Assembly (NCBI GenBank): GCA_937146645.1
Contig: CAKZRQ010000057.1
Span: 1 to 64,000, forward strand
Reading direction: 5' to 3'
Source: an uncultured Cyclobacteriaceae bacterium
GTDB lineage: Bacteria; Bacteroidota; Bacteroidia; Cytophagales; Cyclobacteriaceae
DNA length: 64,000 bases
Part shown: in pieces, positions 56,058-64,000 of the stretch
Position numbering within the stretch: position 1 is the first letter of the stretch
How the letters are laid out: every line of letters begins with the position of its first letter
Notes under the pieces: generated by a model
What the model saw: the letters and a program-made list of their open reading frames with translations, nothing else
The model's database searches: none
What the model was told of the DNA's origin: nothing
Made by a program: the position numbers and the translations under genes

Positions 56058-57090
56058 GGATAAGTACTTTTTCATCCATCACCGTACCTATAAAAAGATA
56101 ACCTCCCCAAGGGACGGCTACGGATGAAGCTGAAATGGTTTCACCAGAATCAACATAAATAGACTCAATGGTACTACCACTTCCTTTGTAGTTAATTTTG
56201 ATCACTTCAGAGGGGGCCGAGGGCTTATTTCCAGCGGCATAGGAAGCGAAGGCCATGAGGTTTGGGTGAGAACCTATCCATAAATTCCCCGATTCATCCA
56301 ACTCAATATTGTCCACTCCAGAGCCTACATCTATATCCTCCCGTAGGTTTAGGTTCCAATTTGAATCCACTTCATAAACCTTCACCATAAACCCTCTGGG
56401 AGATGCCAGATAAAGGAGCTTATCTGATCCATTGAATTGCATTCCATTTGCATATGCGATCGAACCTGCCTTCAGACTGGCTGATTCACCATCATAGAAC
56501 CCTACACTCGCTGCTTTATAACCCAGATAGTTTTCGGCGAAAACCCCTAAGCCACTTGTATATCCATGGTCATTTGAAAAATAGAATTGATCCTCATTCA
56601 CCAGAACCAAATCATTTGGGCTGATGAAATTTTCGTCTGTTATGGTCTCAAGATGGGTCAGTGACTTTCCTTCCAGAAGGAATTTCTCCACAGAGTGATT
56701 TCCATCGACATGATTAATAGCTACCAAAGAATACTTACTCTCACTCAAGGGATAAATGCTAATTCCGTGAGGATAAAATGGGAAATTAAGATGCTCGGAC
56801 AAATGAATTAGAGGTGAACTCAAATCCCTCAAATCTTTTAGATAAAGTCCGGAAGAAACATCTCTACCGTCTCTCCTTGCCGCCCGATCATCAGAAGAAA
56901 GGATAAGGAGACTATCTGCTCTGGCAATGGTAATATCTTCTACTCCCGGGAGTTTAATTTCAGAATGAATGGCACCGAACTCATTTCTATTCTCAATTTC
57001 TCTGAAATATCCGGTGGAAGAGAAAATATGGAACACGAAGGCGACTAATGCGATAACCAGAATAAGTAAAACAAGACCGATTTTCTTCAT
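56047..57090 (-). CDS. Membrane-anchored arylesterase/SMP-30-like beta-propeller (PON-like)
   Basis: N-terminal TM, 'FISPNDLVLVNEDQFYFSNDHGY', 'FNGSDKLLYLAS', 'VDNIELDESGNLWIGSHPN'. Confidence 0.82.
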   Translation of the reverse strand: MKKIGLVLLILVIALVAFVFHIFSSTGYFREIENRNEFGAIHSEIKLPGVEDITIARADSLLILSSDDRAARRDGRDVSSGLYLKDLRDLSSPLIHLSEHLNFPFYPHGISIYPLSESKYSLVAINHVDGNHSVEKFLLEGKSLTHLETITDENFISPNDLVLVNEDQFYFSNDHGYTSGLGVFAENYLGYKAASVGFYDGESASLKAGSIAYANGMQFNGSDKLLYLASPRGFMVKVYEVDSNWNLNLREDIDVGSGVDNIELDESGNLWIGSHPNLMAFASYAAGNKPSAPSEVIKINYKGSGSTIESIYVDSGETISASSVAVPWGGYLFIGTVMDEKVLILKR

Positions 57091-57152
57091 GTGATAAGGG
57101 TAAATTCTTTCAAGGTAATATACAGCTTAATTTTTCCTGAAGAGATAAGAGA

Positions 57153-57178
57153 AAAGGCGTGGAATTTCCCACGCCTTT
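57153..57178 (-). terminator. Intrinsic terminator downstream of the head-GIN gene
   Basis: AAAGGCGTGG-AATTTC-CCACGCCTTT. Confidence 0.75.
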
Positions 57179-57205
57179 GTTGGTCTAGTTTTCCTAATCC
57201 GTAGA

Positions 57206-57859
57206 TTAGTTTTCGTTGATAACCTTGGCAGCATCCTCCGTACTGACGTTGATAGAAGGGTTGCCTTTGTACATGATTTTGGAACCGTCGGTAGCTTTGC
57301 CATGCAAAAGATCCATAACTGTGATTTCAAGTTTAGAGGCATCCTGAGATCTTACATTGACCGTGTTCGCCATGAAATCAAAGCCATACACCTTACTCGC
57401 ATCTGACATCTCGATAGTCAAGACATCAGCATTTCCACGAAGATCTAGTTTTGAAGCATCCTCCATTTCAATGGTGATTTCATCTGAGATCATGAATAAT
57501 TCTCCATCTACAGCGTCTTCAAATCGAAGCCTATTCAAATCCGGAACCTGAATATCCAGAATAAAGGTCGTGCTTCTGTAAGCTCCATTCTTCAGGTCTA
57601 TTTTCAGAGTATTGTTCTCAACTCTGGTGATGAGGTTTTCAGTGAGATTAGCATTGGTCGTGACCAAGACTTGTTGTGCTTCCCCTTGAGAAACATTTAC
57701 GGTCATTCCATCTTGAGCAATGATATTTTGGAAGGACCCCAGGTCTCTTTCGACGGTCACAAGATCATCTGAACCTTTGTAATCATCTGTCAGATCGCAA
57801 CTTACTAATAGCAATAGGCCAAGTAGAATGAAGCTGTTTTTTACAATGTAGTTTTTCAT
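57206..57859 (-). CDS. Head-GIN domain (DUF2807) lipoprotein
   Basis: Lipobox 'LLLLVSCDLTDDYKGSDD'; 'MTVNVSQGEAQQVLVTTNANLTENLITRVENNTLKIDLKNG'. Confidence 0.9.
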   Translation of the reverse strand: MKNYIVKNSFILLGLLLLVSCDLTDDYKGSDDLVTVERDLGSFQNIIAQDGMTVNVSQGEAQQVLVTTNANLTENLITRVENNTLKIDLKNGAYRSTTFILDIQVPDLNRLRFEDAVDGELFMISDEITIEMEDASKLDLRGNADVLTIEMSDASKVYGFDFMANTVNVRSQDASKLEITVMDLLHGKATDGSKIMYKGNPSINVSTEDAAKVINEN

Positions 57860-57881
57860 AGTTTTTGGATTTAAAAATGAG

Positions 57882-60227
57882 TTAGAATTCTACCCTGTAG
57901 CTCAGGATAGGGATAAGAGATGTCTGATAGGAAGTGTTAAGTCCACCCAAGGATGGATCATAGTATTGTCCGTACACGTTTTTCCTGTTTGTGGCATTTT
58001 GAAGGTCAAGTGCCCAGGTTCTTGTGGATTTAGGTCGGTTTCTTTTAAGGCTGATTCTCAGATCAGTTCTGAAGTAATCTGGGATTTGTTCCTCAAATGC
58101 TCTGGATTCTATGTACACCGTTTCATCCTCCAGAATGGATTGCTCGAGATCGATTGGCGTGGTCCAAAGTCCTCCAGCGTAAATAGCTCTGACATTAATG
58201 CCAAGCGTTCTATTTTTCCTGAGTTGGAATTCCTTCCCACCAGTGAAAGTCAAATTCGCGCCCGTATTAAATCGTGTGTTTCGCCACACGTTTTCATTCG
58301 TTCTATACTGAGATTGAAATATGGAAGCGGACAGAAGAAAATACAGATCATTTCTGGTGAATTGTTCCAAAGTAAACTCCACTCCATAGTTCCTTCCATT
58401 CCCTTCGCTAACCAGCGGGTCCGTAGCAAAAGTCCATTCCTGATTTAAGATGGAGTAGGTTTCATCTACCCCTGGACGAATTGGAATCTGGTATAGGTAC
58501 TGATAATACGTTTCGATCTTCATCCTTAAGAAAGGATTTAGCGATCTATCATATCCGAGTACAAAATGATGGGATTTGCTTAGGTCTAAGTTTTCGTTCG
58601 GAAGGAAAATCTCTCCATCGATTTCTTGCTCCGCAAAGTAGGTACCCAAAGGTTGCACCTGACTATGCATTCCATATCCCAAATTCAACCTTTGCTTTTC
58701 GTCCATCTGATAGGAAGCGGAAAACCGTGGCTCAATTGATTTTGAATTATTTAGCATAAGCTGCAGGTAATGTAAACCAAAGTTGAAAGTCAGCTTCTCT
58801 GAGGCTTTGTAATTGATTTGAGAAAAGGCCTGTACACTTTGGGTATCTCCTTTTGAATTGATTTCGGTCTCCAGCTGATCCGTCTCATCCGAATGATATC
58901 TCTGTTTGAGATTGTAATTCATTTGATTCAGAAAGACTCCACTTCTTAGGCTAGCACGCGCAGAAAGCCGTGTATTCAGAACTGAGCTCAGGGTGTATTT
59001 TGAAGTCCCAAAGCTTTCAAAATATTCGTCTTGAAGTTGGAGTTCATCGGTCATGTAAAAACCTTCGTCACCTATGGAATTGCCTGAAGCGAGAAAAGTG
59101 GTTTGGAGGAAGTTATTGTCATTGATTCCCAAAGAATACTTAACCCCGACTGCTCCAGTGTTGGAGAAATAAGTCGAATTGTATCGATCAAACTCATTCT
59201 CCCAGTCCAGAGAGTCAGCGATTGGATCTTCATTTTGATCACTCAAACCGCCAAAGCCAAATACCGTCAAGCTACTTTTCTTTCCGGTAGGCAAGTACAC
59301 AATGAAGGAAAGATCCTGGAAATTGGTCACAAAATCTCCAAGCGGCAGTCCCATTTGCCCGAGTAGAGAAAGTGTGGAGTACCTATAGTTTACCAAATAA
59401 GATCCTCTGTAATTCTTGGCGATTGGACCTTCAGCCGCAACGTCTAATCCAAGGAATCCTGCCTGCAAGGTGAATTCCTGATTCTCATTGTTCCCTTTTC
59501 TAAGATTGAGATCAAAGACACCTCCCAAAGCATTGCCATATTCAGCGGGAAAGGCACTGGTGATAAAGTCGGAATTAGCCAGAAGCTGTGAGCTCAAAAT
59601 GGAGATTCCTCCTCCCGAAGTACCCGGGTAAACGAAGTGGTTTGGATTCGGAATATCGATACCTTCCATTCTCCAGAGCAGGCCATTGGGGCTATTCCCC
59701 CTGATTGAAATATTGTTATTACCATCATCCGTTCCTACTACCCCACTGAAAGAGGTTGCCATCCTTCCTGGGTCATTCACCGCTGCCGCAAACTTTCTCG
59801 TTTCTTCCACGGAGAAAGTTCTTCCGCTGACCGCCACCATATCATTGATGGTTCGATCTTTTTCATTTGCAGTTACCACAAACTCTTCAATAGTAGAAAT
59901 ATCTTCCTCAAGTTCGATCGGAAGAATGACCTCCTTACCAGAATTCACCTGAATCGCTGGAATGATCAAATCTTTGTAACCCACAAAGCTGATTCGTATG
60001 CTTTGTGGACCTACAGGAACGTTCTTGATTTTGAATTCACCATTTTTATCGGTGATTTCTCCAAGAAGAGGATCGGTGTCGAGGACCATCACGGTAGCCC
60101 CAATCATTGGGACCTGTGATACCTGATCTACCACGCGACCTCTGATGGTCTGGGTAAGATCCTGAGCTAAAAGATTTCCCGTGCTGAGGACACCAAAGAG
60201 GAAAAGCAGTTTAAAATAGGTTTTCAT
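57882..60227 (-). CDS. TonB-dependent receptor with N-terminal carboxypeptidase-regulatory domain
   Basis: 'TIRGRVVDQVSQVPMIGATVMVLDTDPLLGEITDKNGEFKIKNVPVG', plug 'NISIRGNSPNGLLWRMEGIDIPNPNHF', C-terminal barrel 'PILSYRVEF'. Confidence 0.93.
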   Translation of the reverse strand: MKTYFKLLFLFGVLSTGNLLAQDLTQTIRGRVVDQVSQVPMIGATVMVLDTDPLLGEITDKNGEFKIKNVPVGPQSIRISFVGYKDLIIPAIQVNSGKEVILPIELEEDISTIEEFVVTANEKDRTINDMVAVSGRTFSVEETRKFAAAVNDPGRMATSFSGVVGTDDGNNNISIRGNSPNGLLWRMEGIDIPNPNHFVYPGTSGGGISILSSQLLANSDFITSAFPAEYGNALGGVFDLNLRKGNNENQEFTLQAGFLGLDVAAEGPIAKNYRGSYLVNYRYSTLSLLGQMGLPLGDFVTNFQDLSFIVYLPTGKKSSLTVFGFGGLSDQNEDPIADSLDWENEFDRYNSTYFSNTGAVGVKYSLGINDNNFLQTTFLASGNSIGDEGFYMTDELQLQDEYFESFGTSKYTLSSVLNTRLSARASLRSGVFLNQMNYNLKQRYHSDETDQLETEINSKGDTQSVQAFSQINYKASEKLTFNFGLHYLQLMLNNSKSIEPRFSASYQMDEKQRLNLGYGMHSQVQPLGTYFAEQEIDGEIFLPNENLDLSKSHHFVLGYDRSLNPFLRMKIETYYQYLYQIPIRPGVDETYSILNQEWTFATDPLVSEGNGRNYGVEFTLEQFTRNDLYFLLSASIFQSQYRTNENVWRNTRFNTGANLTFTGGKEFQLRKNRTLGINVRAIYAGGLWTTPIDLEQSILEDETVYIESRAFEEQIPDYFRTDLRISLKRNRPKSTRTWALDLQNATNRKNVYGQYYDPSLGGLNTSYQTSLIPILSYRVEF

Positions 60228-60257
60228 TATGTAGTTTTCTGGGTTGGGAAAAAGTGC

Positions 60258-61397
60258 TTAGAAGAATCTCACGCCCGTTCGGATTCCGTACCAAAGCTGA
60301 CCACCTATCTTTCCGTTGTCATAGGTGCGCTCATGCTGGATTTTTGGGTTACCGTAGGCAAAGAGATCCGGGTGGTTTTCGTATCCGGTTTCAAACACCC
60401 GATAGTTCACGGTTGGTCCTCCGAAGACAGCCAGCTTCGGTGTGATCTGATATTCAAAGCCTAGATAAAATCTATTCACCAGATTGAGTTCTACTACTCG
60501 GCCTTTGCTCACTTGCTCAGAAGTGGCTTCTATGTTTAGGTAAGTTTTCTTACCGAGTCTCGGAGCAGTTCCAATACCATATCCAAAGGACCAGGTGACC
60601 TCATCTTCGATTTCAGGTCGGATACCGGCAAACAGAATATTATAAAATGATCTCACTCCGGTCCTCCATGCCAGATTGATTGGCATCACTTCATTCGTGC
60701 TAAGCTCCACGGTGTTGTATCCTGATTTCACTACACTCACCAGGCCGATAGGCACTCCTGAGATGCTATCCGAATAATTGAAGAGTCCTACTTGAACTCC
60801 ATCCACATTTCTGGCGAAATTCAGCACTCCACTTACCTGGGCACCATCCACATCCCCGATGGCGAAGTTGCTCACACCGGCTAGTTGGGTTCCTTTGATG
60901 CTGCCTACCGCAAAGTTCATTACTCCGGCGCCCTGAAATCCTTTCACACTTTTGGTCGTGAAATTCAGCACTCCGGCTATTTGAGCTCCGTCCACGGAAC
61001 CAGTGGTGAAATTGGTCACCCCAGCACCCTGGAACCCATTCACTGAATCAAGATTGGAGTTGATCACTCCTGCGAATTGAGCTCCTTCTACTTTACCGTT
61101 TACCTGATTGAAGACTCCGGCAAACTGAGCATATCTCACATCACTTTTATTGATGTTGAAAAGTCCAGCCAATTCCAGCTTATTGGTTCCAGCAGAGAAT
61201 CCTCCAAGTACATTGAACGAATAGTCATTGATGGTGACTCCCGAGTTAGTTCCATTGGTTCCCAAGAATGGGACAAAGGAGATCTGAAAATCTTTGTGGA
61301 AATACACCGTGGAATTCTCTTCACTTTCGGTTTGAGCCTGTAGAGGATTCAAGGCGAAAAGGAAGATGACAGCGAAAATTCGATTTAAATTTTTCAT
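60258..61397 (-). CDS. LA_2272-like surface-repeat protein (16-residue repeats)
   Basis: Signal peptide; eight 'AGVxNxxxxxVxGxQx' 16-mers. Confidence 0.8.
   Translation of the reverse strand: MKNLNRIFAVIFLFALNPLQAQTESEENSTVYFHKDFQISFVPFLGTNGTNSGVTINDYSFNVLGGFSAGTNKLELAGLFNINKSDVRYAQFAGVFNQVNGKVEGAQFAGVINSNLDSVNGFQGAGVTNFTTGSVDGAQIAGVLNFTTKSVKGFQGAGVMNFAVGSIKGTQLAGVSNFAIGDVDGAQVSGVLNFARNVDGVQVGLFNYSDSISGVPIGLVSVVKSGYNTVELSTNEVMPINLAWRTGVRSFYNILFAGIRPEIEDEVTWSFGYGIGTAPRLGKKTYLNIEATSEQVSKGRVVELNLVNRFYLGFEYQITPKLAVFGGPTVNYRVFETGYENHPDLFAYGNPKIQHERTYDNGKIGGQLWYGIRTGVRFF
60789..61169 (-). repeat. Eight tandem 16-residue (48-bp) coding repeats
   Basis: AGLFNINKSDVRYAQF/AGVFNQVNGKVEGAQF/AGVINSNLDSVNGFQG/AGVTNFTTGSVDGAQI/AGVLNFTTKSVKGFQG/AGVMNFAVGSIKGTQL/AGVSNFAIGDVDGAQV/SGVLNFARNVDGVQV. 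Confidence 0.9.
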
Positions 61398-61497
61398 TGG
61401 TCTAAGTTTGTTTCGCTTCTATGACAGGCGAACAAGACCTTACCCCTATGAGAGATTTAAATTTTTTTGAAAAAAGATTGAAAAACTTTGCGAAGCG

Positions 61498-63150
61498 CTA
61501 AAAAAAGCGGATTCCAGCCCGGAAACCCCACCAAAGTTCCTGTCCCAAATCCTGATCTTCGAAGGATTTTCTGCCAAAAACTCTGGGTGTGAGATAGCCA
61601 AAAGTTTCTGGATGGTCATCATAGCTAGTATCAAAAATCCGAATGTTAAAGGATGGGCCACCGTACAAAGCCACTCCTTTAGCTAGTTGATAATCCAATC
61701 CGAGATAGGCTCGATTGATGAGATTCGTGGCCAGGACATTTCCTTTATTCATCTGTGAGGAATTCAGCTCAAAGTTCAGGTAAGTCTTCTTCCCGAGTCT
61801 TGGGGAAGTACCGATTCCATACCCGAATGACCAAGTGGTAGAGTCGGCCTGTTCTGGCCGAAAACCAGCAGATAGGATATTATAGAATCCCCGGGTACCC
61901 GTTCGCAATGCAACATTAATAGGATAGATTTCATCGGCTCCGATCTCCACTGTGTGATATCCTTTTCTCACAAAGCTTAGTAATCCTATCGAAGCTCCTT
62001 TCACGCTATCTGCGTAGTTGAATAGACCAAACTGAAACCCATCCACATAGCCTCCAGCGATGTTTCCAAGGATACCGGCCTGAACTCCTTTGACATTACG
62101 ATTCGTGTAATTGGCTAGGGCGGTTGCCTGGAAACCATTCATATTCCCCCCGGAAATATTTAGTAGGGGTGAGGCTTGTACTCCATTCACATCCTTCAGA
62201 TTAAAGTTCAAAAGTCCAGCGCCCTGGAAACCTGAGAGGGAATCGAAATTGACATTGGCTAATCCTGCTAGTTGTACCCCTTGAACTTTTCCACCCACCT
62301 GATTGAAAAGCCCTGCGAGTTGAAGACCATTGACCTGACTTCGGTCAAGGTTGAATAAACCACCAATCTCAAATTTATTGGTGCCCGCAGAGTAACCTCC
62401 CAGTAAATTGACCGAGTAATCGTTTACCACATTCCCAGAGAGTTTATGATTCGTGCCAACGAAGGGCAGCAAAGAAAACTGGAATTTCCGAGTAAGGGTA
62501 TCTCTTACGTTTTTACTGTTTTGGACACCAATGGATTCTTTGGCCCACTGCAAGAAATCCTTCATAGGTTTAGTTAGCGTCTCAGCTGTTTCCGGCTTCA
62601 GGAAAACCCTTGAAAAGGAAGACCTTTTCTGATCTACCAGAAGTGTATCTGAATACATTTCCTGGTTGATGATCAATTCAAAATTTTCGTCCGGATTCTT
62701 TACTGCTATCTCGAAAAATCCGAACTCATCAGTGGTAGAGGATTTGAGGGTGATGGGATCATAAACGGTGGCATTTCGAATTCTTTCGCCGGAAGTTTCA
62801 TCGACCAGATACCCACTAATTGTAATTTCTTTTTCCGGGGGAGGTGCAGGTGAAAGGATTATGTAAACTCCCTTTTGCTTGTATTTAATGCTGCCTTGAA
62901 ATACGGCCTCAAGGATTTCCCTGCAAGATTCATTGGTGAAATTACCAGTGATTCTCTGACTCACATCCAAAGCTGAGGGACTATAAGAAAATACCCCGCC
63001 TACTTGCTGCGAGAGGCGATTTAGAAAGTCATCTAATCTTTCATTTTCAACTTTTATCGTGATTTCCTTTTCGAGTAGACGGTTGTCTTCTGCCCGTAGG
63101 GCAAAGCTGAATAGAGACAAAAAGATCAAAAAAAGTAAGGATTGCTTCAT
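61498..63150 (-). CDS. STN domain + carboxypeptidase-regulatory-like domain + LA_2272-like repeat protein
   Basis: STN 'ITIKVENERLDDFLNRLSQQVGGVFSYSPSALDVSQRITGNFTNESCREILEAVF'; 'ITISGYLVDETSGERIRNATV'; then 16-residue repeats paralogous to 60258..61397. Confidence 0.85.
   Translation of the reverse strand: MKQSLLFLIFLSLFSFALRAEDNRLLEKEITIKVENERLDDFLNRLSQQVGGVFSYSPSALDVSQRITGNFTNESCREILEAVFQGSIKYKQKGVYIILSPAPPPEKEITISGYLVDETSGERIRNATVYDPITLKSSTTDEFGFFEIAVKNPDENFELIINQEMYSDTLLVDQKRSSFSRVFLKPETAETLTKPMKDFLQWAKESIGVQNSKNVRDTLTRKFQFSLLPFVGTNHKLSGNVVNDYSVNLLGGYSAGTNKFEIGGLFNLDRSQVNGLQLAGLFNQVGGKVQGVQLAGLANVNFDSLSGFQGAGLLNFNLKDVNGVQASPLLNISGGNMNGFQATALANYTNRNVKGVQAGILGNIAGGYVDGFQFGLFNYADSVKGASIGLLSFVRKGYHTVEIGADEIYPINVALRTGTRGFYNILSAGFRPEQADSTTWSFGYGIGTSPRLGKKTYLNFELNSSQMNKGNVLATNLINRAYLGLDYQLAKGVALYGGPSFNIRIFDTSYDDHPETFGYLTPRVFGRKSFEDQDLGQELWWGFRAGIRFF
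62029..62364 (-). repeat. Seven tandem 16-residue (48-bp) coding repeats
   Basis: GGLFNLDRSQVNGLQL/AGLFNQVGGKVQGVQL/AGLANVNFDSLSGFQG/AGLLNFNLKDVNGVQA/SPLLNISGGNMNGFQA/TALANYTNRNVKGVQA/GILGNIAGGYVDGFQF. Confidence 0.88.
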
Positions 63151-63160
63151 TCCTTCAGAT

Positions 63161-63994
63161 CTAAAAACATCCTTCTCCTGACAGGGTAATAGACTCCTCT
63201 GTTTCGCTCACTTCGAGCCCAAGAGTTTCTGAAATGATCGAAATTATATCGTCTAATTCTTCATCCTCAAAGTTCACCGTCAGGGCACATCCAGCAATAT
63301 CTCCTTCCAGAATTATCGGGATTTGATACACCTCACTAAGCTGAGCCGCAATGGTCTCTAGGCTTTGATTTTGATAGGTGAAAATTTTGGACTGATATGC
63401 CCCCACATTTTGGTCTGCGACGTCCATCTGGAATTCTCCTGTGGTCTTATTATAAATACCTTTCTCACCCGCTGCAATACTTATTCCATCCTCATCGGCT
63501 TTGTAAATGCGAACCTCTCCGGATAAAACAGAAACTTCCACCTGATCACAATCTGGATAGGCTTTCACATTAAATTCCGTTCCTATATCTTCTATGATCA
63601 GCTCCTCAACTTGCACCTGCCAATTCACTTTTTTTTCATCCGGGATCGAGACCAGGGCCTCACCACTCAGTTCTATGATTCCTATGTTTTTGCGCTCATC
63701 ATAGGTCACCTTCGATTCAGATTCTCGATTCAGAGCAAGGGTAGTCTGATCTGGAAGAGTTTGAATTTGTACCTCCGTTTTGCTAGAGAAATTGAATTCT
63801 TCGGAGGTATCTAATTGCTGGAAGAAAAGATAGGAGAGAGCAGCGATAAGAATTAATCCGGCAGCAAATTTCCATAGCCCTATAAAGGCAGATCGGCCTT
63901 CTGGTTCACTTTCAATTCTTGCTGAAACATTCTTCCATGCTTGTTGAGAATCGAACTTCTGATCCACGGCCAATTCAGCACGCTGATAAATCAA
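63161..63994 (-). CDS. FecR-family anti-sigma/transmembrane sensor (5' end truncated by the window)
   Basis: 'VQIQTLPDQTTLALNRESESKVTYDERKNIGIIELSGEALVSIPDEKKVNWQVQVEELIIEDIGTEFNVKAYPDCDQVEVSVLSGEVRIY' and DUF4974-like C-terminus. Confidence 0.93.
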   Translation of the reverse strand: MIYQRAELAVDQKFDSQQAWKNVSARIESEPEGRSAFIGLWKFAAGLILIAALSYLFFQQLDTSEEFNFSSKTEVQIQTLPDQTTLALNRESESKVTYDERKNIGIIELSGEALVSIPDEKKVNWQVQVEELIIEDIGTEFNVKAYPDCDQVEVSVLSGEVRIYKADEDGISIAAGEKGIYNKTTGEFQMDVADQNVGAYQSKIFTYQNQSLETIAAQLSEVYQIPIILEGDIAGCALTVNFEDEELDDIISIISETLGLEVSETEESITLSGEGCF

Positions 63995-64000
63995 AAGTGC

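Noticed and set aside
57206-60227. TonB-dependent receptor plus head-GIN lipoprotein as a novel uptake system
   Set aside because: No substrate-specific neighbours; the pair may simply be adjacent

Overview
A 64 kb chromosomal window from a Bacteroidetes-type genome (probably Cytophagales/Cyclobacteriaceae-like; inferred from protein style and SusC/FecR/T9SS-like domains). It carries about 60 protein genes, one initiator-type tRNA-Met and several clear intrinsic terminators. I found no rRNA, CRISPR, prophage or IS element. Housekeeping genes (scpB, der, era) sit beside accessory blocks. (1) A GntR-controlled, tightly packed six-gene catabolic operon (9.6-15.7 kb: Gfo/Idh/MocA, SDR, zinc-motif-less ROK kinase, SIS protein, FAD oxidoreductase, phosphotriesterase-fold lactonase), preceded by a perfect 22-bp palindrome; this is the best candidate for an undescribed pathway. 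(2) A LytTR/LytS pair whose promoter region has direct repeats spaced 21 bp. (3) An FNT channel, response regulator, sigma-54 activator and PAS kinase next to an envelope/stress cassette (YtxH, DUF1328, lipoprotein, Dps, CsbD, MscS) with a good -24/-12 promoter match. (4) A molybdenum-cofactor biosynthesis cluster with no molybdoenzyme in view. (5) A 4-hydroxyproline-type catabolic cluster with embedded proteins of unknown function. (6) Tandem LA_2272-like 16-residue-repeat proteins, one fused to an STN domain, beside a FecR gene. All family assignments come from motif recognition by eye; no searches were run.
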